DNA of 64,000 nucleotides from Planctomycetota bacterium (lineage in GTDB: Bacteria > Planctomycetota > Phycisphaerae > Sedimentisphaerales > Anaerobacaceae). The notes below the pieces were generated by a model, which saw only the letters and a program-made list of their open reading frames with translations, was not told where the DNA came from and searched no databases. Location of the stretch: assembly GCA_019456145.1 (NCBI GenBank), contig VRUL01000002.1, forward strand, positions 62,001 through 126,000. The letters run 5' to 3'. Of this stretch, positions 1-7,876 are shown piece after piece; position 1 is the stretch's first letter, and every line of letters begins with the position of its first letter. A program made the translations under genes and the position numbers.

Positions 1-38
1 GCCGGAATCTTAGTCTCTCGGCAGCCTGGTGGCAGCTT

Positions 39-100
39 CAAGCACAGCTTGTGGATGGCTCCATCGTCATTGCGAATCCGCCGCAAGCAGACGCGGCAAT
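39..100. repeat. REP-like hairpins in the leading intergenic region
   Basis: Two short dyads sit in the gene-free first 275 bases. One is CAAGC-ACA-GCTTG at 39-51. The other is ATTG(69-72)/CAAT(97-100) enclosing CCGC(81-84)/GCGG(93-96). The wording cgtcattgcga...ggcaatct resembles dispersed REP-like palindromes I recall from many bacterial genomes; that resemblance is from memory. No coding signal is seen on the plus strand here, because the frame entering the window hits a stop at base 11. Confidence 0.35.
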
Positions 101-156
101 CTTTATTTCACCACTCCCTTTGATGGGGCTCTGTTTTTTAATTTTACGCTATGGCT

Positions 157-237
157 TTATTTTTTTCGTTTTTTTCCGGCCATCACGGCACCAAAGCCGA
201 GCAGTATGAGATAATCAAGTTTTGTAAAAAACACCAT
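157..237 (-). CDS. 26-codon ORF ending like a PEP-CTERM tail (possible relic)
   Basis: The minus strand reads MVFFTKLDYLILLGFGAVMA followed by GKKRKK and a stop. The hydrophobic stretch plus basic end matches the last part of PEP-CTERM/sorting tails of secreted planctomycete proteins, but the PEP motif and the rest of a protein are missing. There is no clear ribosome-binding site. It may be a relic of a secreted protein gene or a chance by-product of a repeated DNA box: related text (GCGGTGATGG...) recurs upstream of RNA promoters near 28.35 and 28.59 kb. Confidence 0.2.
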   Translation of the reverse strand: MVFFTKLDYLILLGFGAVMAGKKRKK

Positions 238-275
238 ATTAAAGGTGGAAAATAGATATTAGATATAAGTGGAGA

Positions 276-1628
276 TTAAATCTTGCCGGAAGTGTTTCGT
301 TTGAAGGAAAACTCGACTTTCACCTTTGTCGGTTTCCCATTGATCTCCAACACTGGATAGGCAAGGAAATTGATCGGACCTGAAGCCGGGCCCGGTTCAA
401 GCACAAGGTCGCGGCCGCGGCTCAGTTCAATGCGGTTTGCCGGATTGTGTCCGAAGTAATAGGTGGACAGGCTGGAAAACTTGTCGCCCTCGCTGATGTC
501 AACGGGCCACCACTTGCCGTCGGTGTAGAACTCCGCCCAGCAATGATAGCCGTCTATCCCGCCTTCGTTCCTCTCCGAAGGGATTGCCGCGCCAATTGCG
601 AAGCGTGCAGGAATACCGACGGCCCTGGACAAGGCGATGAAGTAGGAATGAAAATCTGAACAATTACCTGTGCGTGCGTCACAGGCATAGACGGCATCGC
701 CTTTTCCCCAGCCGGAGCCAAACTTCATGTAGCGCATGCGGTCTATGATGTGGTCGTAAAGGGCCCTCGCACGGACGAGGTCACCCTTCTTGCCCTCAAC
801 CACCTTCTCAGCAATGCTGCAAAATCTCTCATCGTCCGGCACAAGACGCTCCGGGGCAAGGTATTTGTCGGGGTCAGGTATTTGCGCCTCATAAATGGAT
901 TTCTCAAGCCGCCGTACATCAAAGCGAATCGAGACGGTTTTTCCGCTGTCTTCGGGGCCAAGCTTCAGGAATAGTACTCTGTTTCCATGTTCACGCTCCT
1001 GCAATATTTCCCGCTCACCCGGAGCTTCGATGGACTTCACCTCGACAGTCTGGAATAAATCCGTGCTCGGCAGGGGAATCCACATGCGGGCAGCCTCGGT
1101 CATCTTAGGTAGTGTCGCCCGGTATAGAAACTCGAACTCGTCACGGTCGTTGATTATGCCAAGCAAGCGTTTCGATGCATCCTTCACAGGGACACGATGC
1201 CACGTCTTGTCACGCTTCTGCTTCCAGGCATAAAACGGTTTGCCGTTGATCTTGTGGACAGTGGTTTCTGTGACGGTCATCGCGCACGGATCGCCGGAAA
1301 GAAAGAAATCCACATCATAAACATCCCCATCCGTGCTCGCCAAATCCACGCAGGCGAAATGGCGGCGCGGACCAAGATTCGCCAGGTACTCGGTGTGCAC
1401 GCGGACAAGCTTGAGTCGGAGTTCTCCATCATCGTAAGGAAGTTTGAAATATCCGTCACCTAAGCGGGTCTGCTCTTCGATGTGTTTTTCGATACCGTCC
1501 TGAATATCCTGTGTTACCAGGTTAGGTACATAATCAGACGGGCCTTGATCCTCATTCCGCGACGTATTGCAGCCCGCAAAAACTGTACAGACTGCGACCA
1601 CTGCTGCTATTGCCTTTTGCAGGTTCAT
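276..1628 (-). CDS. Lipoprotein with transglutaminase-like domain
   Basis: A 450-residue protein with a lipoprotein signal (hydrophobic run then VFAGC, lipidated Cys about residue 20), so it is probably anchored on the periplasmic side of a membrane. The C-terminal half is a transglutaminase-like (cysteine-protease fold) domain. The candidate triad is Cys in GNCSDFHSYF, His in GYHCWAEFY and Asp in PVDISEG, the order expected for this family. The N-terminal half is a beta-rich region seen before such domains in bacterial secreted proteins. Substrate and partners are unknown; these domains usually act as peptidases or amide-modifying enzymes. The next gene on the same strand is another small lipoprotein about 50 bases upstream, so co-transcription is possible. 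A second transglutaminase-like protein is at 15.9-16.9 kb. Confidence 0.85.
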   Translation of the reverse strand: MNLQKAIAAVVAVCTVFAGCNTSRNEDQGPSDYVPNLVTQDIQDGIEKHIEEQTRLGDGYFKLPYDDGELRLKLVRVHTEYLANLGPRRHFACVDLASTDGDVYDVDFFLSGDPCAMTVTETTVHKINGKPFYAWKQKRDKTWHRVPVKDASKRLLGIINDRDEFEFLYRATLPKMTEAARMWIPLPSTDLFQTVEVKSIEAPGEREILQEREHGNRVLFLKLGPEDSGKTVSIRFDVRRLEKSIYEAQIPDPDKYLAPERLVPDDERFCSIAEKVVEGKKGDLVRARALYDHIIDRMRYMKFGSGWGKGDAVYACDARTGNCSDFHSYFIALSRAVGIPARFAIGAAIPSERNEGGIDGYHCWAEFYTDGKWWPVDISEGDKFSSLSTYYFGHNPANRIELSRGRDLVLEPGPASGPINFLAYPVLEINGKPTKVKVEFSFKRNTSGKI

Positions 1629-1677
1629 AGAAGACCTTTCATCTCAAAACTGCACGCCGCAGTCAAGAGCCTGAACA

Positions 1678-1926
1678 TCATTTCGGAGGTTCTTTGGATG
1701 GAGTTTCCCCGGCCGGATGTTCCCCGGCTGGATGTTCCTCGGATGGTTTTTCCTTGGAGGGATGCTCCCCGGCTGGATGTTCCTCGGATGGTTTTTCCCC
1801 GGCTGGATGATCCCCGGCAGGATGATCCCCGGCCGGATGTTCGCTCTTTTGTGTGCAACCAGCCAGGCCAAGAAAAACAACTGCGGCAATCAGCACCGAC
1901 ACAAACACTGTTTTCACCTTGTTCAT
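1678..1926 (-). CDS. Small HPAG-repeat lipoprotein
   Basis: An 82-residue lipoprotein. The start at 1926 is chosen because AAGGAG lies just upstream and the signal peptide begins there (MNKVKTVF...), with lipobox LGLAGC. The mature part is almost only repeats of EHPAG/DHPAG and EKPSE/EHPSKEKPSE: low-complexity, His/Pro/Glu-rich and highly charged. The repeats show as direct DNA repeats of about 15-24 bases between 1690 and 1850. Function is not recognised; His/Glu-rich repeats could bind metal ions, which is inference. Two other frames stay open across the repeats only because of the repeat composition. Confidence 0.75.
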   Translation of the reverse strand: MNKVKTVFVSVLIAAVVFLGLAGCTQKSEHPAGDHPAGDHPAGEKPSEEHPAGEHPSKEKPSEEHPAGEHPAGETPSKEPPK

Positions 1927-2463
1927 CTTTATCAATTCTCCTTTCGTGTTTACGGCTCTCGACTTACGCAGCATAGAGCCTGCCATATAATTTCGCATAC
2001 CCGGCAATAGAGCAGCGAAACGCTCTTAAGCGTCTTAAACTACGCTAACTATAACCGAAGCTGAGATTCTGTACATCGGGGGCGAACCTATTATTGCTGT
2101 GGGTGATATTACCCTTTTTCGCATAGAGCAAAACACCTATAAACAGGGATTCCCCGTATAATTTTCTACATCCTTGCCCAACTACGTAACTAAGCTTCAT
2201 TTCCAACACAATACTAAAATACATCGAAAAAACTCACACTTCCCAGCTGATAACCGAAGGTTTACGTCCGAAAATGTCGCAAAAACACGAACCTGGCAAC
2301 TGGTTATCGTTATTTTGGCGTACCTCAATGAGCCTATGAATCTGAGAATCAAGTTTTTCAGCAATTCTCCACATTATCCTGACTCAATCGGGATTCGAAG
2401 AGGTTTCAAATGACAGATACGCTAAAGTATCTCATCGAATAATGATTTCGATACCATACCGTT

Positions 2464-2509
2464 GTTAAGTCCCTAAATTTGTCGGCTGAATTATCAGGCG
2501 GTACACCCC
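2464..2509. repeat. Repeat box, copy 1 (second copy at 3333-3376)
   Basis: The box holding AATTTG, GAATTATCA and ACCCC in the same order and nearly the same spacing recurs at 3333-3376. Both copies begin with GTTAA and end in ACCCC. Function unknown; the two copies flank the HNH relic region. Confidence 0.45.
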
Positions 2510-2514
2510 TTTTC

Positions 2515-2598
2515 AAGACTTAATAAACACGGACCTATTACTTTGGGAGACTACAACTTGCTTTCTCCCATCATAGCTTCACTCCATTAGTGAAAGCA
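2515..2598 (-). ncRNA. Candidate structured RNA element A
   Basis: Downstream of a good minus-strand promoter the predicted transcript folds into a 9-bp stem (CTTGCTTTC with GAAAGCAAG) enclosing a smaller hairpin (CACT-AATGG-AGTG). A competing GGGAGA/TCTCCC pairing overlaps its 3' arm. A related sequence (element B) lies at 19310-19390 and shares the GTCCGTGTTT box and the layout. It may be a small RNA or the leader of a longer transcript; no typical U-run terminator follows, so the 3' end is uncertain. Confidence 0.4.
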
Positions 2599-2604
2599 AG
2601 CAAT

Positions 2605-2633
2605 TCTATACAATAGAAGCGGCTGTACATCAA
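2605..2633 (-). promoter_or_regulatory. Sigma-70-type promoter for element A
   Basis: On the minus strand: TTGATG (2633-2628), 17-base spacer, TATAGA (2610-2605). Confidence 0.5.
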
Positions 2634-2690
2634 GGAAAAAAAGTAAAATATCTTGCCTTTTAATATACTTTTGGATACACTGTTGGCGAT

Positions 2691-2969
2691 ATGAAAAAAA
2701 CGAAAAAACAGGCGAAAATGAAACATAACAGGAAAGACGGCAAATCTGTGAAAAAATATTACAAATATCAGCAGATCCATCGGGTAGTTGATGGTGTCAA
2801 AAAAAAGCGATGTCGCAGATGTAGTAAGTGGAAAGCAGAGAGCATGTATTACAAAAGACGCCGCAATAAAGATGGTTTGTATGTGTGGTGCAAGGAATGC
2901 GCAAATAAAGCGACCAACAAGTCTCGTAAGCAGCGGCTCCTGGCTGCGAGAAAACAAGAGGGGATATAG
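2691..2969 (+). CDS. Small basic four-cysteine zinc-ribbon protein
   Basis: 92 residues, very Lys/Arg-rich. It has CRRC (about residues 41-44) and CKEC (about 67-70), with an aromatic/DGL spacing typical of the N-terminal zinc ribbon found with phage-type HNH endonucleases (C-x2-C...DGL...W-C-K-x-C). It probably binds zinc and nucleic acid. The stop is three bases before the next gene, which looks like the start of an HNH/AP2-type homing endonuclease, so the two may be pieces of one mobile nuclease gene. No upstream operon partner. Confidence 0.5.
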   Translation: MKKTKKQAKMKHNRKDGKSVKKYYKYQQIHRVVDGVKKKRCRRCSKWKAESMYYKRRRNKDGLYVWCKECANKATNKSRKQRLLAARKQEGI

Positions 2970-2972
2970 ATA

Positions 2973-3182
2973 ATGAAAGAGATACCGTTAGGGAACGGCC
3001 TAAACGCAAAAGTTGATGACGAAGATTACGAGTATTTATCCCGCTATAGCTGGTATGCATACAATGATTCAGAAAAGGGAAAAACCTATGCAGCTCACGA
3101 CACACCAAGCGGAAGACGTGTATTTATGCACGATGTCATTATGGGCCTTGACTCGTTGGAAGATGAGTACGACCTAAACTAA
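2973..3182 (+). pseudogene. Truncated HNH/AP2-type homing endonuclease N-terminus
   Basis: The 69 residues read IPLGNGLNAKVDDEDYEYLS, then YSWYAYN, then MHDVIMG. This is the usual N-terminal part of small HNH homing endonucleases (VDDEDYExL...W...MHRxIMG). In intact members the catalytic DHxNG...N...H motif follows directly; here the frame stops after DEYDLN, so the nuclease core is absent. I read it as an inactivated fragment of a mobile endonuclease. A short regulatory protein using the same fold is possible but less likely. Confidence 0.5.
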
Positions 3183-4214
3183 ACCCTGTGAACATGGCTG
3201 CGAGATATGCAATACAACCTTGAATAAAAAAAGATATGCAAGTAGAAATGCCATACTTTTTCTCATTTCTTTTCCTCTCAAAAAACATTGATACTTCCGG
3301 CGGAGTAAAAAAGGCGCCGCCCCACCCTGCCCGTTAAAGGCCCACAATTTGCCTGTAGAATTATCAAGCTGACCCCATTTTTAGGCATAAAATTTAGCTT
3401 AAATTTCTTGCCTTTCGAGATAAATGGGGTATACTTTATATAGGGATAGCGTGCAAACAAGCTGTTATGTCTTTGAACAACTTCGGATAAATTTAAGCCC
3501 GCCTTTTTCTAAAGCGAAACGCGCTTGCGGTTTAGGGTTTAGGTCAAAATCAAAAAGGGTAATATCTGAACTTGAAAAAGCCAAAAAATAATCGAAGAAC
3601 AGTGAACCACAAACCCGCAATTTACAACGGTATCGACTCCCACCATTGGGCAAATAAACTGGTGATACGGCACCTTACCTCAAGTAAGCCTGATGTAAAA
3701 GTAAAGGCCATACTACCCAAGGGCCGTACTTGCACAACCTGACTCGCATTTCGCTCACTGTATGCGGGTAAGATTTCCGGCAATAGCCTTTAGCATCCTT
3801 CTGTCCATACCGGAGATTGAGTGTTTTCTTCTCATTATCACCACATAGAAACCCGGTACCAATTTTCCTGTACCTGAACGCCCTGAACCAAAGCTCTTTT
3901 CGTACTGGAAAGGCCTAAGTCGTACACGTTGATTCCTGAAAATATTAAGTTATTCTGATACACCTTAAGACAAGGTAGGCCATTCTCTGAGCGTTAAGCA
4001 CACTTACAAGCGTATCCGGGCTATGAGGAAGATTAAGCCATCCCATTCCTAATCCTGTTACTATAGCGCCAGAGTGGATGTGAGAGGCCTTCCGTGAGAT
4101 TGTGTGGAGGGGCTTGAAGTTTCAAGGCAGACTTGATATTCTATTGGACATCAGGCTCGGCGCTGTAGTTGAGCAGGTACGGATGAAAATCTCAGATATT
4201 GAAGGGAACTAACC
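3183..4214. other. Gene-free region, about 1 kb
   Basis: No credible gene. It contains the second repeat box (3333-3376) and a widely spaced inverted repeat, ACCCCATTT near 3372 and AAATGGGGT near 3420. From 3650 to 4200 I see no recognisable RNA gene or coding remnant. Confidence 0.4.
3333..3376. repeat. Repeat box, copy 2
   Basis: Matches the box at 2464-2509: GTTAA, then AATTTG, GAATTATCA and ACCCC in the same order. Confidence 0.45.
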
Positions 4215-4913
4215 ATGTCAAAGAGAATAGTGTTGAGCTTTGTTTTAGTTGCTTTGTTGGCATCTGCCGGATTAATCATAGGCCAGGAGCGTGGTCGAAG
4301 ACCCAGGAGCGCAGAAGCGTCGTCTATAGAAAACATTCCGCTGCCACAATCGGACGCTGAAAAGAAGATTCTCACCATCCTCGACGAGATGGGCAAAGAC
4401 CGCAGCCGACGATACCTCAGCGTTTCATTGAATGACGGACGTCTCATGCGGCAACTAACCGAAGCAACCGGCGCCAAGCGAGTTGTCGAGATTGGCACCT
4501 CTACCGGCTATTCCGGACTCTGGTTCGCCCTGGCACTGCGGGCAACCGGAGGAAAGCTGACCACATACGAAATCGATCCTGAGCGGGCCAGGATTGCAGG
4601 AGAGAATTTCAAAAGAGCCGGGGTCGACGACCTGATTACCATTGTTCTGGGCAACGCCCACGAGAAAGTCAAAGAGTATAAGGAACCGATCGATGTTTTG
4701 TTTCTCGATGCCGACAAAGAGGGATACATTGATTATCTCAACAAGCTGCTTCCGCTGGTCCGTCCAGGCGGTTTGATCTTCGCCCATAACATGCGCAGGC
4801 CATCCCCGGACCCACGTTACATCGAGGCCGTCACAAAGAATCCGCAGCTCGATACTTCATTTCTTCTGATGGACGGCGCTGGAGTCGGTGTCACGTTGAA
4901 GAAGCGTAAGTGA
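4215..4913 (+). CDS. Secreted SAM-dependent O-methyltransferase
   Basis: 232 residues. An N-terminal signal peptide (about residues 1-23, hydrophobic LSFVLVALLASAGLI) is followed by a class I methyltransferase of the caffeoyl-CoA/catechol O-methyltransferase type. SAM-binding motif I is VVEIGTSTGYSG (about 90-101), the acidic ribose-binding residue is in TYEIDP, and the metal/substrate Asp is in LFLDADKEGY. Family members methylate hydroxyl groups with a divalent metal. An exported version is odd because SAM is cytosolic; the segment may be only a membrane anchor. GAAGGGA lies upstream of the ATG. It stands alone, convergent with the pseudopilin block. Confidence 0.8.
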   Translation: MSKRIVLSFVLVALLASAGLIIGQERGRRPRSAEASSIENIPLPQSDAEKKILTILDEMGKDRSRRYLSVSLNDGRLMRQLTEATGAKRVVEIGTSTGYSGLWFALALRATGGKLTTYEIDPERARIAGENFKRAGVDDLITIVLGNAHEKVKEYKEPIDVLFLDADKEGYIDYLNKLLPLVRPGGLIFAHNMRRPSPDPRYIEAVTKNPQLDTSFLLMDGAGVGVTLKKRK

Positions 4914-5206
4914 AGGCCGCCGCTAACGACGAGAAGGAACTTATAGGGGACATTTAAACAACTGTGGTTTGAAAGGGACCATATTGTATCAAAGCCATCC
5001 AAACAGCCCGCTATATGGGTGTTTGTGTCATGCTCCGGCCGGAAGCCGCCGGCTATGGCCCAATTGTGTATTATGTTGAACTCATGATGTCACTTCAAAA
5101 TCCATAACTCTTTGAATCCAACCTTCCAAACAGAGCAACCCATAATAAAGGCCGTTAATTAAGCCATAGCTGCCGTTAAAAACGGACAACATTGTACTTA
5201 TAAGCA

Positions 5207-6025
5207 CTACGGTATTTTCCCCCAAATGCCAATCCGCATATCCCTCAAATCATTTCTGGCCGCAGTGTCAGCGGGGCTAGGCGTAAAGTTAGACGTGCGC
5301 GACTCTCCAGCTAATACTGTTTCCTTGCTTTCCCACTTCCAGTATCCGCTGTGGCCGTCTGCAAAGACAAAGGTCATGCCCCCGCCGTGTCGCGACGGAG
5401 GCGGGTCAATCCATGCTCCTGGATTGGAGTATTTAACTCTGAAACTCCAGTTGTTTACCCAGCCTTCATCAAGAAAAACTATTCTGTCATGAGGCCTGCG
5501 AACAAGCGACCTGTTCTTAACGCACAGCATACTAGCCCTGGGGCCCAGATTTGCAACCGGACTTCTATCACCATTTAGGGAACAAGACATAGAGTAGGTC
5601 CGCAGGTGTCTGGCCTTGCCGCCCGGGCATTTGTAAGCCTTTACATTCTTGTTATTCGGCCATAGCGCTCCGTCTTTGATGGTTTTTTGATGGTCGGGCA
5701 GGGAAACCGTGGCGTCGGGGTCAAGGTTGGTGTCGAGCTGTATTGCGCGGGCCCAGGGTATCTCCGTATACACCTTGGGAGGAGTAAACGCGGGATCTAC
5801 TGTTTGTCTCGGGTCGTTTGGCTGGCCGTTAACAATCTTACCATCGTTATCATCGGCGTATATCACCCATGCAATTGCAAGATCCCTGAGATTGGCGCTG
5901 CAGACAGCACGCCTTGCCAGCTCCCTGGCCCTTTCCAGTGCCGGCATCAATAATCCCAATAATAACGCAATAATGGCAATTACGACTAGAAGCTCTATTA
6001 AGGTAAATCCTCTTTGTTTTTCCAT
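5207..6025 (-). CDS. Type II pseudopilin-like protein with H-x9-DG motif
   Basis: 272 residues. It opens with the prepilin cleavage/methylation motif [19 protein letters not shown], so prepilin peptidase should cleave after the Gly and the helix stays in the membrane. The rest is the beta-rich domain typical of planctomycete pseudopilin-like proteins, ending with [13 protein letters not shown], the H-x9-DG motif near the C-terminus. AGGAG lies 7 bases before the ATG. It is 80 bases downstream of a close paralog in a cluster of three pseudopilins below a sigma factor. Such proteins may form part of a secretion pseudopilus or act as individually anchored surface proteins; the sequence does not decide. 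Confidence 0.85.
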   Translation of the reverse strand: MEKQRGFTLIELLVVIAIIALLLGLLMPALERARELARRAVCSANLRDLAIAWVIYADDNDGKIVNGQPNDPRQTVDPAFTPPKVYTEIPWARAIQLDTNLDPDATVSLPDHQKTIKDGALWPNNKNVKAYKCPGGKARHLRTYSMSCSLNGDRSPVANLGPRASMLCVKNRSLVRRPHDRIVFLDEGWVNNWSFRVKYSNPGAWIDPPPSRHGGGMTFVFADGHSGYWKWESKETVLAGESRTSNFTPSPADTAARNDLRDMRIGIWGKIP

Positions 6026-6105
6026 AATGATTCTCCTTTTCTATTAACTATCTTCAATTCTGGAACAGCCCAAAATTATCAATCACAATCCCAAACTTAT
6101 ACATA

Positions 6106-6909
6106 CTAAGGTAATCTCCCCCATATATACTTCCGCATGTCCCTGCAATCCTGGCTCCCATCAGACCTCGAAGGTGAACCACTGGTGCCCATCTGTCCAT
6201 ATGTTATTGTATCTATACCCGCCCACTTCCTGTATTCGGTGTGGTTATCTGCATAGGCAATAGTTGTGCCGCCGCCGTGACGTACAGGAGGTGAATCTAT
6301 CCATTCCTGATTGAAATAACTAATTTTGAAACTGTGTCCTTTAGTCGGGTCCGGATCGTTGTTGACAATCGTCCGGCCTTCATCAATGAGAATGATTCTC
6401 TCGTGCGGCCTGCGAATTAGCGACCTGTTCTTAACCCACAGCATTGCGTTATTATTGACAAGGTCGCTGCCTTGACCGTTGGCCGAACAGGTCACCGAGT
6501 AAGTCCGCATGTGTTTGGACTTGCCGCCCGGGCACCTGTATACTTTTACGTTCTTGCTGTAAGTATATAGTATCCCCTTTTTTATCTGTGCTTGCTGGTC
6601 GTGTATGAAAGCAGCAGGGTCGCTCTCGAAAGCCCACGGTATCTCCTGATACACCGTGGTGTTCCTACCTGCGACAACCGTCTTCAATCGCGGCTGTTCC
6701 GCTGTCTCACCGTTAACGAGCTTACCCTCGTTGTCATCTGCATACATAATCCATGACAGTGACAAATCCTTGAGATTACCGAGACAAACCGCACGCCTGC
6801 CCAGCTCTCGGGCTTTCTCCAGCACCGGTATCAATAACGCCAATAATAACGCGATAATGGAAATTACTACTAAAAGCTCTATTAAGGTGAATCCTCTTTG
6901 CCTATTCAT
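6106..6909 (-). CDS. Type II pseudopilin-like protein (paralog)
   Basis: 267 residues, clearly paralogous to its downstream neighbour: the same [19 protein letters not shown] head, the conserved [23 protein letters not shown] stretch in related form, and the same order of blocks ([23 protein letters not shown]). The H-x9-DG site is changed to [13 protein letters not shown] (DN in place of DG), a small departure from the motif. It is probably exported and processed by prepilin peptidase. The gap to the third pseudopilin is only about 30 bases, so the three likely share one transcript. Confidence 0.85.
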   Translation of the reverse strand: MNRQRGFTLIELLVVISIIALLLALLIPVLEKARELGRRAVCLGNLKDLSLSWIMYADDNEGKLVNGETAEQPRLKTVVAGRNTTVYQEIPWAFESDPAAFIHDQQAQIKKGILYTYSKNVKVYRCPGGKSKHMRTYSVTCSANGQGSDLVNNNAMLWVKNRSLIRRPHERIILIDEGRTIVNNDPDPTKGHSFKISYFNQEWIDSPPVRHGGGTTIAYADNHTEYRKWAGIDTITYGQMGTSGSPSRSDGSQDCRDMRKYIWGRLP

Positions 6910-6938
6910 AATGACACACTTTTCTGATTACCCGTGTT

Positions 6939-7841
6939 TCAATGCAATGCATTCTCCGGCAGGTAAAAAATCCCCGCTCCTGCACCGCTGGGATACGGCT
7001 GGCTGCCATCAGCGGTTATCGATACTTCCATTGGTACTGTTTCTGATGGATAATAGCACTCTACATGCCCGTCCGTGTAGCCTGCATTCAGTTTAATCTT
7101 GAGCATAGCCAGGTCGGCTTGGCCGTCGGCTGTTGGATAAGAACGAAATGCCGATGATACGTATGTCCCGGGTGTTAGAGTTGAATTTATATATTTCTCG
7201 CAACTCCCGTAGGCACCCGGGTTTCGCCAGTGGTCATAGCCGAAGTAATCACTTACCAGCAGCTTACTTTTCTCAGGCCCATCCGATGACCTCTGTGGTC
7301 CCCTAAAGATACCCCACGGTTCGGCCATGAAGCCTATGTAGTGCCAGTAGAAACAATAAGTTCCGATTACAGGGTCCGTAACCGGCGCTGTATCGGGATT
7401 GTCCCAGTCATCGCCGGCATCCCAGGCCTGCTGCAGGTATTCGTATTTCTCGGGGGCGTTCAAGCAAAATACTTTACCGGCATCCTCAATATAACCGCCC
7501 AGGTATGCGCTCATCGATCGATGAACTTGCGGATTGCGCCTGCGATAACCTGTCAGCATGGTCGGCTCCTGCCAATTCCACCGGCTCCCGCTTCCTATCG
7601 TGGCTACCGATTCCGGGTAACTGCCGTCATTGTCCACTGTGTAGCAGTTTACTGCGATGACAATTTCACGCTTGTTTGCCATCCCGAGCAGCGTTTGGGC
7701 TTGACGCCTGGCCTTACCCAGCACCGGCACCAAAATAGCCGACAACATCGACATGATGGAGATTACAACCAAAAGCTCAACCAGGGTAAATCCCTCAGTC
7801 TCGCTGCCCTTGTTCTCGAAATTGTAACCTTTGAATCCGAT
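6939..7841 (-). CDS. Pseudopilin-like protein with no standard start codon
   Basis: The reading frame carries a full prepilin head, [20 protein letters not shown], but the in-frame sequence back to the stop at 7860-7862 has no ATG, GTG or TTG before this motif. The first TTG (7772) would cut the motif in half. I place the start at ATC (7839-7841), because AGAGGA lies seven bases upstream; this is inference. Alternatives are a frameshift in the sequence or a non-standard start elsewhere in 7841-7859. The residue before the cleavage Gly is Glu, not Arg/Lys as in the two paralogs, and the C-terminus lacks H-x9-DG. It lies between the sigma factor and the paralogous pseudopilins. Confidence 0.6.
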   Translation of the reverse strand: MGFKGYNFENKGSETEGFTLVELLVVISIMSMLSAILVPVLGKARRQAQTLLGMANKREIVIAVNCYTVDNDGSYPESVATIGSGSRWNWQEPTMLTGYRRRNPQVHRSMSAYLGGYIEDAGKVFCLNAPEKYEYLQQAWDAGDDWDNPDTAPVTDPVIGTYCFYWHYIGFMAEPWGIFRGPQRSSDGPEKSKLLVSDYFGYDHWRNPGAYGSCEKYINSTLTPGTYVSSAFRSYPTADGQADLAMLKIKLNAGYTDGHVECYYPSETVPMEVSITADGSQPYPSGAGAGIFYLPENALH

Positions 7842-7876
7842 GGTTTTGTCCTCTGTAACTTATTGAATACCAATTC

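Larger units (their letters stand above)
2008..2690. other. Gene-free region with repeated RNA-like element
   Basis: No convincing gene. The left part (2010-2460) shows nothing I can identify. The right part holds a minus-strand promoter and structured element, described separately, and a repeat box at 2464-2509. Confidence 0.5.

Noticed and set aside
29-214. Plus-strand frame at the window start
   Set aside because: Lies over REP-like hairpins and over the antisense of the PEP-CTERM-like tail.
1625-1889. Two further open frames over the HPAG-repeat gene
   Set aside because: Repeat composition keeps all frames open; only the lipoprotein frame has a signal peptide and AAGGAG.
3465-3653. 62-codon minus-strand frame in decayed DNA
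   Set aside because: No start signal, no domain, isolated.
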